DNA from: Phormidium tenue FACHB-1050
Lineage (GTDB): Bacteria; Cyanobacteriota; Cyanobacteriia; Pseudanabaenales; Pseudanabaenaceae
DNA: 64,000 nt
Reading direction: 5' to 3'
Assembly: GCF_014696925.1 (NCBI RefSeq)
Contig: NZ_JACJQY010000015.1
Location: forward strand, 1-64,000
Part shown: positions 51,603 to 60,852 of the stretch, one piece after another
How positions within the stretch are numbered: the first letter of the stretch is position 1
Layout: each line of letters begins with the position of its first letter
Notes under the pieces: generated by a model
Databases searched by the model: none
Seen by the model: the letters and a program-made list of their open reading frames with translations, nothing else
Told to the model about the DNA's origin: nothing
Made by a program: the position numbers and the translations under genes

Positions 51603-52284
51603 GATCTTTGAGCAACTTGTCCCAAGCTTTAGAAAGTGTTGGATTGTTAGGGGTTTGCTTTTGCAATCGATAGAGTTCACTGATCATGTCATACCAAATG
51701 CCATTTTCACCATATATAGCTACTCGATTAATGGGTGATGCTGTGCTTAGCTTAGTGGCAAGAGCTTGAGTCTGAGGGGTACGTTGAATCCAACCTGCGA
51801 TCGCAGGGCTATCTGGTCGAAGTGCTTTCCCGCAGATGAAGGTCATAGTCCATTTGTATTTCTTGTTTACAACAAGATCTGGAGCTTGACTGGGATAGTT
51901 AATTGTCACAAAACCTGCATCCGCTGGTAAAGGTAAAAAAGTTTGGTAAACCTGTTCACTGTCTTCACTTTCAAGACTCAAAAATATTTGTTTAGCTGTG
52001 CTTTTGGTCTTAAATATCAGAAATTCAGGGCGATTAGAGATTGTTAACCCATAGTTTGACTGGGGCAATATTGGTATTGTTTTCCTATTGGGTTGGGAAG
52101 AATCGGCTAAACAGCTTTGATCACGAGTTGCTGCGCCAGTTGTAGTCTTAGGCGCTCCACCACTGGGTGGCTTGAAATTAATGGTTTGCGCCATCACAAT
52201 CTGAGGAGTAAAGGCTAATGGCAGTAACATAGCTGTTAATGTCGAAAGGCAAATCTTAGGTATCATCGATAGATTTGAGTGCAT
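51562..52284 (-). CDS. DUF928-family exported protein
   Basis: I start at ATG 52284 (240 aa) because AAGGA lies eight bases before it; it is followed by a signal peptide (ICLSTLTAMLLPLAFTPQIVMAQ). The body contains the DUF928 pattern: SCLADSSQPN, LPQSNYGLTISNRPEFLIFK, FLPLPADAGFVTINYP, YKWTMTFICGK and GWIQRTP. Function is unknown; the family is periplasmic and, as I recall, often encoded with CHASE2, CHAT and haemagglutinin-type genes, as here. Its end overlaps the cyclase gene, suggesting translational coupling. Confidence 0.85.
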   Translation of the reverse strand: MHSNLSMIPKICLSTLTAMLLPLAFTPQIVMAQTINFKPPSGGAPKTTTGAATRDQSCLADSSQPNRKTIPILPQSNYGLTISNRPEFLIFKTKSTAKQIFLSLESEDSEQVYQTFLPLPADAGFVTINYPSQAPDLVVNKKYKWTMTFICGKALRPDSPAIAGWIQRTPQTQALATKLSTASPINRVAIYGENGIWYDMISELYRLQKQTPNNPTLSKAWDKLLKDHVVQTSESVTLAK

Positions 52285-52773
52285 CTTTATATCCTTAAGT
52301 GGGAGAAAATATTTATAACTAATACTCAATAGTAAAAAACAACAAAAATATTGTCTTTTATTCTCGCTTTTTTATACCAGTAAAAGTAGTATTAGATACA
52401 ATAACTAATAATAATCATAATCTAATAACTAGGATTTTGCTATGTCCAAAAGTTATACAAAAGATATATATAACCCTAGCTTTATAAGGCTATTAGCCAT
52501 TTGAGTCAATTACCATCATAATCATATGTTTTTTTGGGATTGCTGTTTTTTGCCAGATAATTGATCGGATAGAAAGCCAAATATTTACTATAGCTGTCGC
52601 CATTCTTGTTAGGGCATAAAACCCAAATAGTGTGAGGCGGCGTTTCGCGCCGCCTCACACTATTTGGGTTTTAATTTTTCCTAATACACTTGACTACAGC
52701 TATAGAATAAAAGCAGCTAGATAGTTTAGATTAAAATCTTTTATTAGCTATTTGATTGCCTAAGTGATGGAAT
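52285..52773. other. Intergenic region holding element copy E
   Basis: AT-rich sequence with the promoter region of the DUF928 gene and one 116-bp element at 52589-52704. I see no ORF or other RNA gene. Confidence 0.5.
52589..52704. repeat. 116-bp palindromic element, copy E
   Basis: The ends are TATAGCTGTCGCCATTC and GACTACAGCTATA. The arm TAGTGTGAGGCGGCG and complement are identical to copy A, and the left end is the inverted complement of copy A's right end, so A and E form one subfamily. Confidence 0.8.
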
Positions 52774-55416
52774 TTAAAGCCAGCTACCTACTAATACAAA
52801 AGCAGCCCAATAGTAGGGATGTCGGTATTGAGGATCTTTAAGTACTGAAAGTTGAGATTGTTGTAATGCTTCCGCTTTTGAGATAGTAGGTTGCTTGGTG
52901 AGAATGTCATAAAAGTTTGACATCAGCTGACTGGTTGAGTCATCATTCACTGCCCATAGACTGCCAATCGTGCTACGCGCTCCCGATCGCAAAGCAATAC
53001 CAGCAAGTCCCAAGATGGCTTTCACATCACCTTCGGCAGTTTTACAAGCACTGAGAACAAGTAACTCTAGAGGTTGTTTGCGATTGTCGGTGCGATCGCG
53101 CAAAAACTTATAGAAATCTGGAACAGTGACGCGATCATCCCAAGCCAGAATAAATGTTGAGTCTGGATCGGAGCTGAACTGTCCATGCGTCGCTAGGTGG
53201 ACTATAGCTGTCCCTGCCTCCGATAGCCCTTTCTGTAAGCTCGTTTTAGTAAAGTCACTATTTAGTTCTAATTCAGTGGGAATTTGCTTAGAGATTTGGC
53301 TAGCCTCAAACTTCACACCTTGTAGCTCAGTAAAACCTTGCCTTGCTTCTGAAAGTCCGCCTAGCCAAACTTTCAGTTGTCCCCGATCTAGCGGCTTTGC
53401 TCCTAATATTTGTAATCCTGGGGTTAAAGCCATACTGTATTTTTCGATCGCATATTGCTTGCCATCATGTAGGGCGGACATGGGCAGATTTCGCAATGAG
53501 CCATCCAGAACAAATACTAAATTTTTGATTTGCTTTTCAGCGAGGGCTGTTTCTGAAGGACGGATGATCAAGTCGTATAGTTTTTGTGAGACTTTTAAGC
53601 GAATACGTTCAGAAAATGCTGGGTTCAGGGCTTGAAGAAATTGATCTGCACTTTCTTCTAATTCTGTTTGCGATATATTCGAGGAAAAATACTGGAGAGG
53701 TTCTTTGGGTAATGAGAGGATCAATGCTAGGCGATCGCTTAAGATTGCTGAATAGATCACTGCGGAATTGGAGTCAACAGCATCAATTTGCTGTGGTTGG
53801 ATATTGAGACAAGCTGCTCGAAAGAAATTTTCTAGTTCTACGACTTGTAGTGACTCAAGGGTAAGCCGTGCTTGGATCAGGTTTTCTTGAGATGGTTTAT
53901 CGCTTTTTAGTAATAGAGAGACGAGTTCACGATAAATTGGCTCGATGCGATCACGAAAGGCAAACTGAACTTCTGGCGATGACGCAACTAACTCTCGGCG
54001 AAGGTTTTGGATACTCTGCACAGCTTGGCGATACGCCTCGATGGCGAGGTCAGATTTGCCCTGTTTGTTTAAGATGCGACCTGAGAGCCATTTCCAACGA
54101 TAGAGTAAGTCATCGGCACTTATTGATTGAGCAAGCACGAGCGCCCGTTGGGAAAGCTGATAGGCCTCCGTGAGTTGTTGATTTTGTTCGTAAAGTCCAC
54201 CTAAAGCACCAATTGCAAAGGACTCAGCCCTGCGGTCTTGAATGGATTGGGCTTGCCGCAACGCTACCGTTAATAACTCGGCAATCCTTGATGGGGTAAC
54301 GGGACGAGCATTTGCATCTTTAATCTTCATCAAGCTTTCGCTCAAATTGACGCTCAGATAAACACTGCGACGGCTAGGCTGCAATTTCGTCAGATCTGGT
54401 TCGATCTGTTGCCATAGTGGTTGAACTTGTTGCAAGCGATCGCTTTCAACGAGCAAACTTAAACTCAAAGCCTGTGCTTCTAAGCGCAGAATGCTTACAG
54501 GAGAAGTTTTTGCTGCTTGTTCATATTTTTGTAAAGCGCCATCAATATCTTTGATAAACCTGAAGTTATTACCAATGCTGATTAATGTGGCGCTGCTCTC
54601 GGCAGGATTGTTTAGTTTTTGAGAGATCGCTAAGCTTTGTTCGAGGATTTTTTGAGACTTTGCAAGATCGCCAAGGGTCTGTAAGGTCGTGCCGAGGCTA
54701 TGTAGGGCTACAGATTTAAGGAGTGAGTCTGGTTGCTTTTGGAGTCGTAATTCGATCGCTTCTAATTGTTCGCTCGCTAGACGAAATAGCCCTAAAGCTT
54801 GCAGAGCTTGTGCTTGATTGGTTTGACTACCTAATAGCCCAATTTCGTCATCGAGTTGGGTGTATCGTTCCGCCGCTATTTTCCAATTGTCTAGGGCGGC
54901 TTGGGGATTGCCCATTGCAAGTTGGAGGCTACCCTGTGTATTGCTGATTCTTGCCGCGATCGCTAGTCCTTCTTTACTCGCTAATAGCTGACTATCCAGT
55001 AAATTTGCACTCTGGGCTATCGTTTCTTGAGCTTGTTCCCACTCGCCAAGTTCTTGATACGCCATTGAGAGATAATTTAGGCACAGCGCCTCATTTAACT
55101 GAGCGCGTAATTTTTCAGTTATGGTGTTTTGGCGAAGACGATAGGTGAATAGAGCTTTTTGCCATGTGGCTACAGCTTCGGTAAGGTTGCCTTGTGCATA
55201 GAGGCGGCTTCCTTGCTCTATCAATGAAGGCTGATTGGACTGGGATAATTGTGTTGATAGGTTGGGATTATCCGCAGTTTGGTTACGGGTGGCGATCGCA
55301 GGTTGGATGATCGTGATTGAGCAGTAGGTAGCGATCGCCAACATCAACAGGAATGTCAGTTTCTTTTTATTAATTATTTGCCAGAACTTTCGAGCAGTAG
55401 CGATCGCAAATTTCAT
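52774..55416 (-). CDS. Exported TPR-CHAT protease-like protein
   Basis: A signal-anchor (KLTFLLMLAIATYCSITIIQ) precedes about 500 residues of TPR-like helical repeats and a C-terminal CHAT (caspase-like) domain. The predicted catalytic pair is His744 in IVHLATHGQFSSDP and Cys791 in LELLVLSACKTAEGD; NLPMSALHDG and LTPGLQILGA are also conserved. The domain lies outside the cytoplasm. It sits 15 bases downstream of the first TpsA gene, so the two are probably co-transcribed. Cleavage of the exoproteins or another surface target is inferred, not shown. Confidence 0.9.
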   Translation of the reverse strand: MKFAIATARKFWQIINKKKLTFLLMLAIATYCSITIIQPAIATRNQTADNPNLSTQLSQSNQPSLIEQGSRLYAQGNLTEAVATWQKALFTYRLRQNTITEKLRAQLNEALCLNYLSMAYQELGEWEQAQETIAQSANLLDSQLLASKEGLAIAARISNTQGSLQLAMGNPQAALDNWKIAAERYTQLDDEIGLLGSQTNQAQALQALGLFRLASEQLEAIELRLQKQPDSLLKSVALHSLGTTLQTLGDLAKSQKILEQSLAISQKLNNPAESSATLISIGNNFRFIKDIDGALQKYEQAAKTSPVSILRLEAQALSLSLLVESDRLQQVQPLWQQIEPDLTKLQPSRRSVYLSVNLSESLMKIKDANARPVTPSRIAELLTVALRQAQSIQDRRAESFAIGALGGLYEQNQQLTEAYQLSQRALVLAQSISADDLLYRWKWLSGRILNKQGKSDLAIEAYRQAVQSIQNLRRELVASSPEVQFAFRDRIEPIYRELVSLLLKSDKPSQENLIQARLTLESLQVVELENFFRAACLNIQPQQIDAVDSNSAVIYSAILSDRLALILSLPKEPLQYFSSNISQTELEESADQFLQALNPAFSERIRLKVSQKLYDLIIRPSETALAEKQIKNLVFVLDGSLRNLPMSALHDGKQYAIEKYSMALTPGLQILGAKPLDRGQLKVWLGGLSEARQGFTELQGVKFEASQISKQIPTELELNSDFTKTSLQKGLSEAGTAIVHLATHGQFSSDPDSTFILAWDDRVTVPDFYKFLRDRTDNRKQPLELLVLSACKTAEGDVKAILGLAGIALRSGARSTIGSLWAVNDDSTSQLMSNFYDILTKQPTISKAEALQQSQLSVLKDPQYRHPYYWAAFVLVGSWL

Positions 55417-55431
55417 GTTTTTTATCTCTAT

Positions 55432-57894
55432 CTATTTATTTGGATTTGTAGGACAAATGACAGGGGATCGCCACACTGGCTCTGTTGGTGAGTCCACATA
55501 GGCTAATAGTTTCAAGTTTCCATTTGCATCTTTTTCCCAGCCTTGGGCTTCAATTTGGGGGATGGGTTGCGTGGCAACTGGTTGATTGGACTGAGTGGCA
55601 ACTTGATTGGACGGGGTTTGAGACGTGGGATTTGATTGCGATGAGGGGATCTCGGTCAATCGTAAATCTCGCCAAATCGCTTGACTGGAAATCACCTTTG
55701 TGGCATCAGATGGAACGCCGCCGCGTCCAGTCACAATAAACTCATTACCACGAATGCGATCGCAAGCCGCCACGATTTGCTGTTTATTGCCATCGGTTAG
55801 TTCATTGTCACCGATTAATTTATCGGCGGTGCGACCTGAGACAAGCCCATTAAATTGTGGACCTAAAGATGAAGATGCGGTGATGTCACTGAGTGGAGTC
55901 AAGCGATCGACAAACTGAAAACCGATCACCACGCCTCGATCTGCGATAACCACCCGACCTCCAAAACTATTGATCGAAGTCGCAGTAATATCACTATTTT
56001 CTGTGGGAATTGCCACCAGAAGGGCTGTATTAATCGTAATATTACCACCTGTCGCAGTTCCAAAGGCATTAGCGGAAATCGTACTACGATTGCGTAAAAG
56101 GATTAGGTTTGAATTCAGGTTGATATTGCCGCGACTGCCACTCAAAGAATCAACGTTTATGCTTCCCTGATCAAGTAGAATTGATGGCGAGTTAATCGTG
56201 ATGTTACCCACTGAGCCACTGCCAACATTGCTAGAGTCTGGGACTGTAAGTGAAGTATTAAAGTTGCTTGCACTGATAATCCCCCCATCGCGCACGATCA
56301 AGCGATCGCTATTAACTTGAATATTACCTCCATTTCCTGCGCCAAAAGTGGCATTGGCAAATAAACCACTCCGATTATTGCCATTCTGTCCAGAGATATC
56401 GATTAGTTTGGAATTGATCGATAAGTTTCCCGCATTACCATTGTCTTGAGTATCAACTAAAATCTGTGCTCCATTCTTCAGTAAAATACTATCTGCTGTA
56501 ATTCTTACATTTCCTCCATTACCAGTTCCCACTGATTCGCTGAAAATAGCTGACGGAAAGCGCGAATTACTCCCATCGAGAAAGATGCTTTTTGCAGTGA
56601 TATCAATCGTACCCGCATTGCCAATCCCAATCGTACTAGCCGCCAAAATCGAACCGCCAGTCATTCGCAGATTATCTGTGGTAATTTTTAAGTTACCTCC
56701 ATTACCCGTATCATAGGCAAGTACGCCAATAAATATAGGAAAGAATAGATTGTTAATATTTTGATTATTAATAATCAAGTCGATGTTTTTCGCGGTGATG
56801 TCGATGTTACCTGCATTGCCACTACCAGTGGACGCAGATGACAGCACTACATTTTCATTAATTAGTAGCTTGTCGGTGGTAACAATAATATTTCCACCCT
56901 TTCCTGAAGAATCCGTATCAGTATATATACCGCTTTGTAGCGTATTGCTAGAGTCTCTGTTTATTGCGAAGAGTTCTGTAGCGCGGACAAATACATCACC
57001 GCTATTGCCATTGCCAAAAGTAAAAGATTGCAGTGCCGATCCACCGTCAAGAGTTACTTGTCTGCCCTGTACCTGAATGCTGCCCCCACCGTTAAGCCCA
57101 CTTGTATCCGCTACGGATTCTTGATCTAGTCGGATATTTCCAAGACTAGGCGCATTATCATAATTTAAACTCAAGCCATTACCAGTTTGCGCGATCGCCA
57201 CAAATCCATTACCAGCAACACTACCGAGTTCGATGCGTCCACTTTCGGCGAATAAGTTTGCTCCTTGCAGTGTTACATCCCCTCCAACCAGCGCCAAAGC
57301 CTTACCAGTCAGTACGCTTAATGGACTACCTTGGGTAGCAGCGATCGCGCCATTAGTTAGCCCATTAAACTGTAAGCCAACTGGAGCACTGACTAGCAAT
57401 AGAGGTGATGTGGTTTGTGTATTTGCCTCGGCTCTAAATTCACTTCCATCTAGAAATCGAACACTATTTGCCGTAGTCGCCAAGAACGATCCGCCTATGT
57501 TCAAACTAGCATTTTGCCCAAAAATAATCCCATTGGGATTAATCAAAAACAAATTTGCCGTGTTATTGGCACTAATGAGACCATCAATACTTGAGATTGA
57601 ATTCCCAGTTACACGAACTAGGATATTTTGGATAGCAGGAAGATTATCGAAAAAAGCTTCAGTGCCTGTGGGCAAAGAGAACTGACTAAAGCTATGAAAT
57701 AAGTTGGTGTTTGCTGTAGTCCCTCCTGTAATTGTGAACAATGGATTGGTATCAACAACAACTGAAGGGCTGGGCAATGTGGCATCTGGGGTGATTTGGG
57801 CAAATGTATGCTGGGGAATACATACAGCGGAAATATTCGCAAACAAAAAAGCTGCGATCGCATTTCTAAGACTATTTTCCCGTAAAATCTTCAT
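55432..57894 (-). CDS. TpsA exoprotein (filamentous haemagglutinin N-terminal domain), copy 1
   Basis: After a signal peptide (NAIAAFLFANISAVCIPQHT), the TPS secretion domain is clear: FTITGGTTANTNLFHSFSQF, then LFLINPNGIIFGQNASLNIG with the NPNG motif, and GSFLATTANSVRFLDGSEF. Residues about 150-690 are short Gly/Asn-rich repeats of a right-handed beta-helix. The C terminus has a Gln/Thr/Pro linker (SNQVATQSNQPVATQP) and a conserved GWEKDANGNLKLLAY cap. It would be secreted across the outer membrane by the TpsB at 60853. Tandem paralogue of the next gene; the two tails are nearly identical in DNA. Confidence 0.92.
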   Translation of the reverse strand: MKILRENSLRNAIAAFLFANISAVCIPQHTFAQITPDATLPSPSVVVDTNPLFTITGGTTANTNLFHSFSQFSLPTGTEAFFDNLPAIQNILVRVTGNSISSIDGLISANNTANLFLINPNGIIFGQNASLNIGGSFLATTANSVRFLDGSEFRAEANTQTTSPLLLVSAPVGLQFNGLTNGAIAATQGSPLSVLTGKALALVGGDVTLQGANLFAESGRIELGSVAGNGFVAIAQTGNGLSLNYDNAPSLGNIRLDQESVADTSGLNGGGSIQVQGRQVTLDGGSALQSFTFGNGNSGDVFVRATELFAINRDSSNTLQSGIYTDTDSSGKGGNIIVTTDKLLINENVVLSSASTGSGNAGNIDITAKNIDLIINNQNINNLFFPIFIGVLAYDTGNGGNLKITTDNLRMTGGSILAASTIGIGNAGTIDITAKSIFLDGSNSRFPSAIFSESVGTGNGGNVRITADSILLKNGAQILVDTQDNGNAGNLSINSKLIDISGQNGNNRSGLFANATFGAGNGGNIQVNSDRLIVRDGGIISASNFNTSLTVPDSSNVGSGSVGNITINSPSILLDQGSINVDSLSGSRGNINLNSNLILLRNRSTISANAFGTATGGNITINTALLVAIPTENSDITATSINSFGGRVVIADRGVVIGFQFVDRLTPLSDITASSSLGPQFNGLVSGRTADKLIGDNELTDGNKQQIVAACDRIRGNEFIVTGRGGVPSDATKVISSQAIWRDLRLTEIPSSQSNPTSQTPSNQVATQSNQPVATQPIPQIEAQGWEKDANGNLKLLAYVDSPTEPVWRSPVICPTNPNK

Positions 57895-57919
57895 GCTATC
57901 TTCAGCCCTAACTAACCAA

Positions 57920-60454
57920 TTAATCTATTACATTATTCACTGGGCAAATGACTGGGGATCGCCACACTGGCTCTGATGGTGAGTCCGCATAGGCTAATAG
58001 TTTCAAGTTTCCATTTGCATCTTTTTCCCAGCCTTGGGCTTCAATTTTGGGGATGGGTTGCGTGGCAACTGGTTGATTGGACTGAGTGGCAACTTGATTG
58101 GACGGGGTTTGAGACGTGGAATTTGATAGCGCGGAGGGGATCTCGGACAATCGTAAATCTCGCCAAATCGCTTGACTGGAGATTGATTGGGTGGCATCAG
58201 TTGGAGCGCCGCCGCGTCCAGTAGAGATTAGCTCATTGCCTCGAAAGCGATCGCAAGCCGCCACAATTTGTTTGTTGGTATCGGTTAAGTTATCAGGAAG
58301 TTTGACTAAACCTCGGCTGAGATCGTTGTCAGGCGATCGAATTTCCACCAGCCCATTAAATTGTGTGCCTAAAGCCGAGGTTGCGGTAATGTCACTGAAT
58401 GGAGTTAAGCGATTCAACAATTGAAAACCAATTACGCCTTTAGCCGTGATAATCACTTGTCCACCGAAGCTATTCAAAGAGTTAGCAGTGATATCGCTAT
58501 TTTCTAAGGGAACTGCCACCAAAAAGTCGGTGTTAATCCGAATGTTTCCACCTGTCGCATTACCTAAGGCATTGGTGGAGATGCTGCTAGCATTCCGCAA
58601 AAGTGTCAGTGTGGAGTTTATGTTAATGTTGCCGCGAGAGCCACTCAACGAATCAATATTAATCCGTCCCCTATTAAGCAAGATTGATGGCGAAGTAATG
58701 GTAATGTTACCCACTGAACCACTTCCAGGGAAGGTGGTACTGTTACTGCGAAAGTTGCTTGCACTGATAAGACCACCATCACGTACAGTCAATTGATTGC
58801 TGTTAACGAAAATATCGCCACCATTTCCCGTACCAAAAATGGCATTGGCAAATAAACCACTACGTCCACGCTCAACCTGTCCAGAGATATCGATTAACTT
58901 CGCATTCACCACTAAGTTCCCTGCGTTGCCACTACTAGCAGTCCCAACAGAAATCTGCGCTCCGTTGTTAATAGATAGATTGTCTGATGTAATTGTCAGT
59001 ATCCCTCCATTTCCTGTTGAGCCTACTTCTGCTGCGGATGAGATACCTGTCGGGAAAGCATTGGTCCCGAATAGGCTGATGTTTTTTGCGATAACCTCTA
59101 GATTACCTGCATTACCCCTTCCAAAAGTACTAGTTGTGAGACTCGCACCATTCAAGATTTGCAGGTTATCAGTAGTAACAGTTATTTTTCCGCTATTACC
59201 TGTCACTGGTGTGTTTAGAACCTGTGAAAATATTCCACTTGGATAGAAATCTGGAAGAATAGCAGATCTTCCCGATAAAATTATTTCACTAGCATTAACT
59301 TTGATCTCGCCAGCAGTCCCAGAACCTAACACCCCCGCACTAATCTGCGCTCCGTCTATCACTTCTAATTTTTTTGTGGCGATCGTAATATTGCTGCCAT
59401 TTCCCGTAGAAGCTGATGAAGTGTCTGTAAATATGCCACTAGCAAAAGGGAAGTTAGATTCTCCCCTTGCTGAGAGAAGTTCAGTAGCACGAACAAATAT
59501 CTCGCTTCCATTACCATTTCCCAAAGAAGAAGATCGCAGAACTGAACCATCATTTAGGGTTACTTGTCTGCCTTGCACCTGAATGCTGCCTCCACCGTTG
59601 ATCCCGCTTACATCTACTAAAGCGGATTGCTCTAGTCGAATGTTACCAAGATTAGGAGCATTATCGTAATTTAATCGCCACCCATTAGCAGTTTGCGCGA
59701 TCGCCACAAACCCATTACCAGCGACGCTACCCAGTTCGATGCGTCCGCTATCTGCGGTCAATTTTGCGCCTTGAAGATTTATATCACCACCAACAAAAGC
59801 CAGAGTGCGCCCACTCTGCACACCCAAAGGTGGGTTGGGAGGTCGAAAGATCTGTAGAAAATCAGGAGGGCTATAAACCAAACCAACACCGAGTCCTTGT
59901 GCTGCGATCGCGCCATTAGTTGTGCCGTTAAACTGCAAGCCAACGGGAGTACTTACTAACAATAGAGGTGATGTCGTTTGCGTACTTGCATTAGCTCTAA
60001 ATTCACTCCCATCTAGAAACCTAACGCTATTAGCTGTAGTCGCTAAAAATGAGCCTCCTATTTGCAACCTCGCATTTTGCCCAAAAACAATTCCATTAGG
60101 ATTAATCAAAAACAAGTTAGCATTGCCAATGGCACTAATTATTCCATCAATGCTAGAGAGATTACCTCCAGTTACCCGCACTAGAATGTTTTGGATCGCG
60201 GGGGAATTAGCGAAATCTGCCCTCTCACCACTAATCAAGGAAAACTGGCTAAAACTATGAAATAAATTGGTATTTGCTGTTGTCCCTCCTGTGATTGTGA
60301 AAACAGGGCCCCCACCAACAACCGAAGGATTTGGTAATGTGGCATCTGGAGTAATTTGGGCAAATATATGGTGTGGATTACATAATGCAGAAATATTCGC
60401 TAATACAAAAGTAGCGATCGCATTTCTAAGACAATTCTGCCGCAAAATCTTCAT
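57920..60454 (-). CDS. TpsA exoprotein (filamentous haemagglutinin N-terminal domain), copy 2
   Basis: It has the same design as the adjacent gene: signal peptide, ITPDATLPNPSVVGG, the TPS domain with LFLINPNGIVFGQNARLQIG, a long beta-helix of Asn/Gly repeats, Gln/Thr linker and GWEKDANGNLKLLAY cap. It is first in the operon and nearest to the divergent transporter gene. It carries an extra loop (about 175-205, AAQGLGVGLVYSPPDF) absent from copy 1. The middle is divergent between copies while both ends are conserved, as expected if the central helix is the variable binding part. Confidence 0.92.
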   Translation of the reverse strand: MKILRQNCLRNAIATFVLANISALCNPHHIFAQITPDATLPNPSVVGGGPVFTITGGTTANTNLFHSFSQFSLISGERADFANSPAIQNILVRVTGGNLSSIDGIISAIGNANLFLINPNGIVFGQNARLQIGGSFLATTANSVRFLDGSEFRANASTQTTSPLLLVSTPVGLQFNGTTNGAIAAQGLGVGLVYSPPDFLQIFRPPNPPLGVQSGRTLAFVGGDINLQGAKLTADSGRIELGSVAGNGFVAIAQTANGWRLNYDNAPNLGNIRLEQSALVDVSGINGGGSIQVQGRQVTLNDGSVLRSSSLGNGNGSEIFVRATELLSARGESNFPFASGIFTDTSSASTGNGSNITIATKKLEVIDGAQISAGVLGSGTAGEIKVNASEIILSGRSAILPDFYPSGIFSQVLNTPVTGNSGKITVTTDNLQILNGASLTTSTFGRGNAGNLEVIAKNISLFGTNAFPTGISSAAEVGSTGNGGILTITSDNLSINNGAQISVGTASSGNAGNLVVNAKLIDISGQVERGRSGLFANAIFGTGNGGDIFVNSNQLTVRDGGLISASNFRSNSTTFPGSGSVGNITITSPSILLNRGRINIDSLSGSRGNININSTLTLLRNASSISTNALGNATGGNIRINTDFLVAVPLENSDITANSLNSFGGQVIITAKGVIGFQLLNRLTPFSDITATSALGTQFNGLVEIRSPDNDLSRGLVKLPDNLTDTNKQIVAACDRFRGNELISTGRGGAPTDATQSISSQAIWRDLRLSEIPSALSNSTSQTPSNQVATQSNQPVATQPIPKIEAQGWEKDANGNLKLLAYADSPSEPVWRSPVICPVNNVID

Positions 60455-60852
60455 GTTATCTCAACCTTAATTGTGGAGTATAAACTAACAACTTTTTTGA
60501 TACCTAATATCACCTGATGTGAATTTACTCTACCTCACTAAGTTCATAGATTTTTGATGATAATGTTATAAATATATGCACTCAATGATAAATAGCGTCA
60601 AAATCTACATTGCTTACTATACAAGTAGCAGAAATTTTTGGAGCTTTACATCTAATTGTGTTTAGCTATTTAAAGAAGGCTCACCATAAAGTACAACAAA
60701 ATCAAAAAACAAAGAGAGGGAGGCTACTCTTTATGTCTTAACTTTCTTCTTGGCTTTATGGCTTTACTAAAGTGGTGATCTCTATACTATATTGTTGAGC
60801 AATTAGTTTTGTGTATACAGGCAAAACTTGTATGTGTGGAGAGATATCGTAG
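60455..60852. other. Intergenic region between divergent tpsA and tpsB
   Basis: This 398-base region should carry both promoters. GGAGAG at 60838-60843 is a good ribosome site for tpsB. Otherwise it is AT-rich with no long hairpin and none of the repeats found elsewhere; its cleanliness is notable. Confidence 0.5.

Noticed and set aside
57233-57685. Plus-strand frames of 90-150 residues opposite both TpsA genes
   Set aside because: They arise from the repetitive codon pattern of the beta-helix genes and occur at the same relative places in both copies.
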